Origin: an uncultured Eubacteriales bacterium | GTDB lineage: Bacteria; Bacillota; Clostridia; Oscillospirales; Oscillospiraceae | DNA length: 17,706 nucleotides | Direction: 5' to 3' | Assembly: GCA_900549405.1 (NCBI GenBank) | Contig: URNZ01000041.1 | Location: 1 to 17,706 of the forward strand | Part shown: positions 13,912-17,706 of the stretch, piece by piece | Layout: each line of letters starts with the position of its first letter | Position numbering within the stretch: position 1 is the first letter of the stretch | Notes under the pieces: generated by a model | Database searches by the model: none | What the model was told of the DNA's origin: nothing | The model's input: the letters and a program-made list of their open reading frames with translations, nothing else | Made by a program: the position numbers and the translations under genes

Positions 13912-15161
13912 CGGGCGGACATGATCTGATCGTGGTGGGCGGTGGCGCTGCCGGGATGATGGCCGCCATCTCCGCCGCCCGACTGGGGGCGGACGTGTGC
14001 CTGGTGGAGCGCAACCAAAAGGTGGGGCGCAAGCTGTACATCACCGGCAAGGGCCGCTGCAACGTGACCAACCACTGCACCCCGGAGGAGGCCCTGGCCG
14101 CCACCCCCCGGAACAGCCGCTTTCTGTTCAGCGCCATGAGCCGCACCACCCCCGCCGACGTGGAGCACTTTTTCACCGACCTGGGGGTGAAGCTGAAGGT
14201 GGAGCGGGGAAACCGGGTGTTCCCCGCCTCCGACAAGGCCGCCGACATCATCGACGCGCTGTTTTTCGAGCTGCGGCGGCTGAAGGTCCCCGTGGTCCAG
14301 GCCCGGGCCACCGGCCTGAAAACAGAAGAGGGGAAAGTGACCGCCCTTGTCACCGACCAGGGGGAGTTCCCCTGCCGCGCCCTGATCCTGGCCACCGGCG
14401 GGGCGTCCTATCCCGCCACCGGTTCCACGGGGGACGGCTATGACCTGGCCCGCCAGGCGGGGCACACTGTTGTCCAGCCCGCCCCGTCTCTGGTCCCCCT
14501 GGAGTCTCCCGACCCCTGCTGCGGACAGATGCAGGGCCTGGCCCTGAAAAACGTGGTCTTGACGGTGAAGAACCGGAAAGGTAAAATAGTATACCGTGAG
14601 CTGGGTGAGCTGCTGTTCACCCACTTCGGATTGTCCGGCCCCCTGGTCCTGTCCGCCAGCGCCCACATGCGGAGCTTTGACAAGGACCAGTACACCTGTG
14701 TCATCGACCTGAAACCCGCCCTGGAGGAGTCCGCCCTGGACGCCCGCCTGGTGCGGGAGCTGACGGCCAACGCCAACCGGGACATGGCCAACGTCATGGG
14801 CACGCTGCTGCCCCGGCTGATGATCCCCGTGGTGCTGGAGCGGGCGGAGATTCCCCCGGACCGCAAGGCCCACGACCTGACCAAAGGGGAGCGCCACCAT
14901 CTGCTGGAGACCCTGAAGGGCTTTCGTATTCCCGTGTCCGGCCCCCGGCCCATCACCGAGGCCATCATCACCGCCGGAGGCGTGAAGGTGGGGGAGGTGG
15001 ACCCCAAGACCATGGCGTCGAAAAAGACGGAGGGTCTCTACTTTGCCGGGGAGCTGCTGGACGTGGACGCCTACACCGGGGGCTTTAACCTTCAGATCGC
15101 CTGGGCCACCGGCCGGGCGGCGGGGGAGAGCGCCGCAGAGCGGCTACAGAACGGCCTGTAA
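13908..15161 (+). CDS. NAD(P)/FAD-dependent oxidoreductase, HI0933/YhiN/BaiN-like
   Basis: The 417-residue flavoprotein belongs to the HI0933-like group, which includes the proposed bile-acid enzyme BaiN. The reaction for most members, including this one, is unknown. The FAD-binding Rossmann motif VVGGGAAG (Gly11, Gly13, Gly16) and Glu34 for the ribose are at the N-terminus. The group's hallmark GKGRCNVTN follows near residue 46. The C-terminus carries GLYFAGELLDVDAYTGGFNLQIAWATG, the usual second flavin-contact segment. The GTG start overlaps the regulator's stop (GTGA) with GAAGG a few bases upstream. No signal peptide or membrane segment is seen. Codons near 14575-14600 (AAA GGT AAA ATA GTA) are AT-rich compared with the rest of the gene and coincide with a promoter-like sequence. 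Confidence 0.93.
   Translation: MTGGHDLIVVGGGAAGMMAAISAARLGADVCLVERNQKVGRKLYITGKGRCNVTNHCTPEEALAATPRNSRFLFSAMSRTTPADVEHFFTDLGVKLKVERGNRVFPASDKAADIIDALFFELRRLKVPVVQARATGLKTEEGKVTALVTDQGEFPCRALILATGGASYPATGSTGDGYDLARQAGHTVVQPAPSLVPLESPDPCCGQMQGLALKNVVLTVKNRKGKIVYRELGELLFTHFGLSGPLVLSASAHMRSFDKDQYTCVIDLKPALEESALDARLVRELTANANRDMANVMGTLLPRLMIPVVLERAEIPPDRKAHDLTKGERHHLLETLKGFRIPVSGPRPITEAIITAGGVKVGEVDPKTMASKKTEGLYFAGELLDVDAYTGGFNLQIAWATGRAAGESAAERLQNGL
14559..14587 (+). promoter_or_regulatory. Candidate internal promoter inside the flavoprotein gene
   Basis: TTGACG (14559-14564) and TAAAAT (14582-14587) match the sigma-A consensus at five of six positions each, with an ideal 17-base spacer. The local codons are unusually AT-rich for this gene. 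It reads toward cmk-plsC-ispH-rpsA and could give those essential genes transcription independent of the regulator. Chance occurrence is possible. Confidence 0.4.
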
Positions 15162-15177
15162 ACACAATAAAAGTTTT

Positions 15178-15181
15178 GGAG
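15178..15181 (+). promoter_or_regulatory. Ribosome binding site selecting the cmk start
   Basis: GGAG lies 9 bases before the ATG at 15191. The in-frame TTG at 15176 overlaps this site, so the extra five codons are unlikely to be translated. Confidence 0.65.
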
Positions 15182-15190
15182 CGAAAAGGC

Positions 15191-15868
15191 ATGAAGCATA
15201 TCAGCATCGCCATCGACGGTCCCGCGGGCGCGGGAAAGAGCACCCTGGCCCGCCAGGCGGCCCAGCGGCTGGGGTTTTTATATGTAGACACTGGGGCCAT
15301 CTACCGCACGGTGGCCTTAAAGGCGCTGGAGTCGTCCGCTGATCCCGCAGACCCGGAGCAGGTGGTCCCCCTGCTGGATGGCCTGAACGTGAAGATGGAC
15401 CATGGGCCCGACGGAGGACAGCGGATGTTCCTGGACGGGAAGGACGTATCTGATGCCATCCGGCAGCACCGGGTGTCCGGCGCTGCCTCCCAGGTGGCGG
15501 CCATTCCCCAGGTGCGGGAATTTCTGCTGGACTTTCAGCGCCGCCAGGCCCGGGAGCATGACGTGATCATGGACGGGCGGGACATCGGCACGGTGGTGCT
15601 GCCCAACGCCGACGTGAAGATCTTCCTCACCGCCGCGCCGGAGGCCCGTGCCCACCGCCGGGCCCGGGAGCTGGAGCTGCGGGGGGAGCAGGCCGACTAT
15701 GAGACCATCCTCCACGACATCATCCGCCGGGACGAGCAGGACCGGAACCGCCCTGTGGCCCCCCTGCGCCAGGCGGAGGACGCGGTGCTGGTGGATACCA
15801 CCCGGCTGAACCTGGAGGAGAGCCTGGAGGCCCTGCTGGCCGCCATTAAGGAGCGGACGGACCGATGA
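15191..15868 (+). CDS. cmk: Cytidylate kinase
   Basis: Cmk phosphorylates CMP and dCMP using ATP, recycling pyrimidine nucleotides for RNA, DNA and phospholipid synthesis. The 225-residue product has the P-loop GPAGAGKST at residues 10-18, VDTGAIYRTVALKAL at the substrate pocket, the CMP-binding insert and the signature DGRDIGTVVLPNADVKIFLTA. Then come EARAHRRARE and RDEQDRNRPVAPL with the arginines expected for catalysis. Length and order match bacterial cytidylate kinases. The frame extends back to a TTG at 15176, but GGAG spacing favours the ATG at 15191. The stop overlaps the ATG of plsC in an ATGA, indicating coupling. The cmk-plsC-ispH/rpsA run is a familiar Clostridia arrangement. Confidence 0.97.
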   Translation: MKHISIAIDGPAGAGKSTLARQAAQRLGFLYVDTGAIYRTVALKALESSADPADPEQVVPLLDGLNVKMDHGPDGGQRMFLDGKDVSDAIRQHRVSGAASQVAAIPQVREFLLDFQRRQAREHDVIMDGRDIGTVVLPNADVKIFLTAAPEARAHRRARELELRGEQADYETILHDIIRRDEQDRNRPVAPLRQAEDAVLVDTTRLNLEESLEALLAAIKERTDR

Positions 15869-16494
15869 ACGAGATGGAGAAAAATCCTCAGGACAAGGTC
15901 ACTGACCGCTGGTTCCACTTCCTCTATGCGGTGATCTGGCCCTTCTTCAACCTGTTCCGGCCCCTGAAAGTCATCGGCCGGGAGAATATCCCGGATGGTG
16001 CGGCGGTGCTGTGCCCCAACCACACCACCATCGGCGACCCCTTCTATGTGGTGTTCGCCTTTGGCCGCCGGTACCCCATGCGGGCCATGGCCAAGATACA
16101 GATCATGCGGGTGCCCTTCATCGGATGGATCCTGGGCAAGGGCGGCGTGTTCGGCGTAGACCGGGGACACGCGGATATGCATGCGGTGAAGACCGCCCTG
16201 AAGCTGCTGAAGGACGGAAACAAGCTGCTCATGTTCCCCGAGGGGACCCGGGTCCGGGAGGGGGAGGATGTGGCGGCTAAAACGGGAGCGGCCATGTTTG
16301 CCACCCGCACCGGCGTGCCCCTGGTGCCCATCTATATCCAGCGAAAAAAGCGGCTGTTCGCCCGGAACGCAGTGGTCATCGGCCAGCCCTATCACCCCCA
16401 GTACGCCGGGCGCAAGCCCACGCCGGAGGAGTTGGATGCCATCACCGGGGACCTGATGGACCGGGTCCGCGCCCTGGGGGAGGGACAGCCGTGA
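15865..16494 (+). CDS. plsC: 1-acyl-sn-glycerol-3-phosphate acyltransferase (PlsC family)
   Basis: PlsC transfers an acyl chain to lysophosphatidic acid, making phosphatidic acid for membrane lipids. The 209-residue product has the four acyltransferase motifs. The NHTTIGD block holds the catalytic HX4D pair (His53, Asp58). GGVFGVDRG supplies the second, FPEGTR (124-129) the glycerophosphate-binding third, and VPLVPIYI the fourth. An N-terminal hydrophobic stretch (about 17-32, FHFLYAVIWPFFNLF) probably anchors it to the inner face of the membrane. It overlaps cmk by ATGA and the ispH-rpsA gene by GTGA, so all three are likely translated in a coupled way. Another lysophospholipid acyltransferase of the same fold cannot be excluded. 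Confidence 0.93.
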   Translation: MNEMEKNPQDKVTDRWFHFLYAVIWPFFNLFRPLKVIGRENIPDGAAVLCPNHTTIGDPFYVVFAFGRRYPMRAMAKIQIMRVPFIGWILGKGGVFGVDRGHADMHAVKTALKLLKDGNKLLMFPEGTRVREGEDVAAKTGAAMFATRTGVPLVPIYIQRKKRLFARNAVVIGQPYHPQYAGRKPTPEELDAITGDLMDRVRALGEGQP

Positions 16495-17706
16495 GCGTCG
16501 TGTTAGCCAAATCTGCCGGCTTCTGCTACGGTGTACGCCGGGCGGTGGAGCTGGCGGAGCGGACGGCAGAGGAGGGGCGGCCCTGCGTGATGCTGGGTTC
16601 CATCATCCACAACAAGGATGTCATCGCCCGTCTGGCCGAAAAGGGCCTGACGGCGGTGGAGCGGCCTGAGGACGTGCCCGAGGGCAGCGCCGTGATCATC
16701 CGCTCCCACGGGGAGGGCAGAGCGGTCTATGACCAGCTCCGGGCCCGTGGGGTGGAGATATTGGATGCCACTTGCCCCAACGTCACCCACATCCATCAAA
16801 TCGTGGCTCAGGCTGAAGAAATGGGCCGTCAGCCGGTGATCGTGGGCACGCCGGACCACCCGGAGGTGACGGCCATCGCCGGATGGTGCAGCCACCCAGT
16901 TGTGGTTTCTGGGGCGGAAGAGTTGGAAAAATGGCTGGTTCAGGACGAAAAACGCCGGAATTTGCCCCTTACTTTTGTATCTCAAACAACGTCCACCCGG
17001 AAAATTTGGGATGACTGCGTGAAAAAAGCAAAAAAAGAGTGTACAAACGCAGAATTTTTTGATACAATATGTGGAGCGACATCCAAACGCCAGGAAGAGG
17101 CCCATCGGCTGGCCCAACAATGTAGCCTGATGGTGGTCATTGGCGACGGAAAAAGCTCTAACACCAAGCGTCTGGCAGAGATCTGCAAAGAGGTCTGCCC
17201 GGACGTGCGCCTGATCGAACGGGCGGCGGACTTAGAGCCATCCGCCTTATCCCAGGCGAATGTGGTCGGCATCACGGCGGGCGCCTCGACGCCTGCGTGG
17301 ATAATAAAGGAGGTCTATGACAAAATGAGCGATGAAAACATGGAGATCGAAAAGTCCTTTGCTGAAATGCTGGAGGAGTCGATCAAAACTTTAAATACGG
17401 GGGATAAGGTCAAGGGCAAAGTCGTTGCGATCACTCCCACGGAGATTGAGGTGGAGCTGGGCGTGAAGTACCCCGGCTACATCCCCCTGTCCGAGCTGAG
17501 CGACGATCCCAGCGTGAAGCCCGAGGACGTGGTGAAGGTCGGCGACGAGATCGAGACCTACGTCATGCTGGTCAGCGACCGTGACTGCATGGTCAAGCTG
17601 TCCAAGAAGCGCCTGGACATGGTCAAGGGCTGGGAAGAGATCGAGGCCGCCAAGGACAACGAGACCGTGATGGAAGGCTTCGTCACCGAGGACAACAAGG
17701 GCGGCG
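16491..17706 (+). CDS. ispH: Fusion of IspH (HMBPP reductase) and ribosomal protein S1; 3' end outside window
   Basis: One open frame joins two proteins. Residues 1-278 are IspH, the iron-sulphur enzyme that makes IPP and DMAPP in the MEP isoprenoid pathway. Its cluster cysteines are Cys12 (SAGFCYGV), Cys95 (DATCPNVTHIH) and Cys194 (TICGATSKRQEE), and His40, His73, His123 and Glu125 (HPEV) match the substrate-binding residues. From Met279 the sequence is ribosomal protein S1: an acidic lead-in, then a first S1 RNA-binding domain (GDKVKGKVVAI, GYIPLSEL, VKLSKKR), and a second beginning at the window edge. This fusion is known from Clostridia, where it is annotated as a bifunctional protein. 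The GTG start overlaps plsC. A strong ribosome site and ATG at the junction could also yield free S1. I checked the junction and the frame is continuous; no stop or frameshift separates the parts. Confidence 0.93.
   Translation, partial: MSVVLAKSAGFCYGVRRAVELAERTAEEGRPCVMLGSIIHNKDVIARLAEKGLTAVERPEDVPEGSAVIIRSHGEGRAVYDQLRARGVEILDATCPNVTHIHQIVAQAEEMGRQPVIVGTPDHPEVTAIAGWCSHPVVVSGAEELEKWLVQDEKRRNLPLTFVSQTTSTRKIWDDCVKKAKKECTNAEFFDTICGATSKRQEEAHRLAQQCSLMVVIGDGKSSNTKRLAEICKEVCPDVRLIERAADLEPSALSQANVVGITAGASTPAWIIKEVYDKMSDENMEIEKSFAEMLEESIKTLNTGDKVKGKVVAITPTEIEVELGVKYPGYIPLSELSDDPSVKPEDVVKVGDEIETYVMLVSDRDCMVKLSKKRLDMVKGWEEIEAAKDNETVMEGFVTEDNKGG
17040..17068 (+). promoter_or_regulatory. Candidate internal promoter for the S1 part
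   Basis: TGTACA (17040-17045) and TACAAT (17063-17068) are 17 bases apart, with TG at 17060-17061 making an extended -10. It lies in an AT-rich island (about 16955-17090) within the otherwise GC-rich ispH part and 257 bases before the internal S1 start. It is suggestive but untested. Confidence 0.45.
17306..17327 (+). promoter_or_regulatory. rpsA: Internal ribosome binding site and ATG at the IspH/S1 junction
   Basis: AAAGGAGGT (17306-17314) is a near-perfect Shine-Dalgarno site, 11 bases before an in-frame ATG at 17325. That ATG begins exactly where S1-like sequence starts (MSDENMEIEKSFAEMLEE). It could direct independent translation of S1 from the fused message. Confidence 0.6.

Noticed and set aside
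17040..17706. Possible frameshift or assembly joint between ispH and rpsA
   Set aside because: The frame was followed codon by codon across 17280-17330 and is continuous. All IspH cluster cysteines are present, and the fusion is known in Clostridia.
1..17706. Mobile elements, CRISPR, tRNA/rRNA genes, defence systems
   Set aside because: No transposase, direct-repeat array, tRNA-like fold or unusual gene content was seen. All genes are core-type and on the same strand.

Overview
This window is a dense, entirely plus-strand housekeeping stretch of a GC-rich spore-forming Firmicute. The best guess is a Clostridia member of the Oscillospiraceae/Flavonifractor type. The guess rests on a GerW/YtfJ sporulation gene, the scpA-scpB-DUF2953-gerW-dac-rluB order, a Clostridia-style fusion of IspH to ribosomal protein S1, strong AAGGAGG-type ribosome binding sites and high-GC codon usage. 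The genus is inference. There is no rRNA, tRNA, CRISPR array, insertion sequence or prophage, and no gap between genes exceeds about 190 bases.

Layout. (1) 2-1435: the 3' part of thrC (threonine synthase) and a small metallophosphoesterase, 3 bases apart. (2) 1468-8257: a protein-quality-control block, tig-clpP-clpX-lon, followed by the ribosome-assembly GTPase engB. It starts from an extended -10 promoter before tig, and GC-rich hairpins separate several of its genes. A textbook intrinsic terminator sits between clpX and lon, only 30 bases before the lon start. (3) 8333-12862: scpA-scpB (condensin partners), a DUF2953 membrane protein, gerW, a D,D-carboxypeptidase and an RluB-type pseudouridine synthase, behind a TTGTGT-N17-TATACT promoter. 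The order resembles chromosome-segregation/sporulation neighbourhoods of other Firmicutes, but spmA/spmB are absent. (4) 12926-17706: a long perfect inverted repeat and a promoter, then a MurR/RpiR-type regulator, an HI0933/BaiN-type flavoprotein, cmk, plsC and the ispH-rpsA fusion, which runs off the right edge. Most genes in this block overlap by 4 bases (GTGA/ATGA), suggesting translational coupling.

How the genes work together. Trigger factor meets nascent chains, ClpXP and Lon degrade damaged or regulatory proteins, and EngB assists 50S assembly. ScpA/ScpB work with SMC, GerW and the carboxypeptidase suggest links to spore formation or wall remodelling, and RluB-type enzymes modify 23S rRNA. 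Cmk, PlsC, IspH and S1 supply nucleotides, phospholipid, isoprenoids and translation initiation.

I found no clearly novel system. The most interesting signals are regulatory. A perfect Shine-Dalgarno and ATG lie at the IspH/S1 junction, with an AT-rich, promoter-like island inside the ispH part. A near-consensus promoter lies inside the flavoprotein gene. The clpX-lon terminator leaves no room for a lon promoter. A 13-bp perfect inverted repeat abuts the rpiR promoter.
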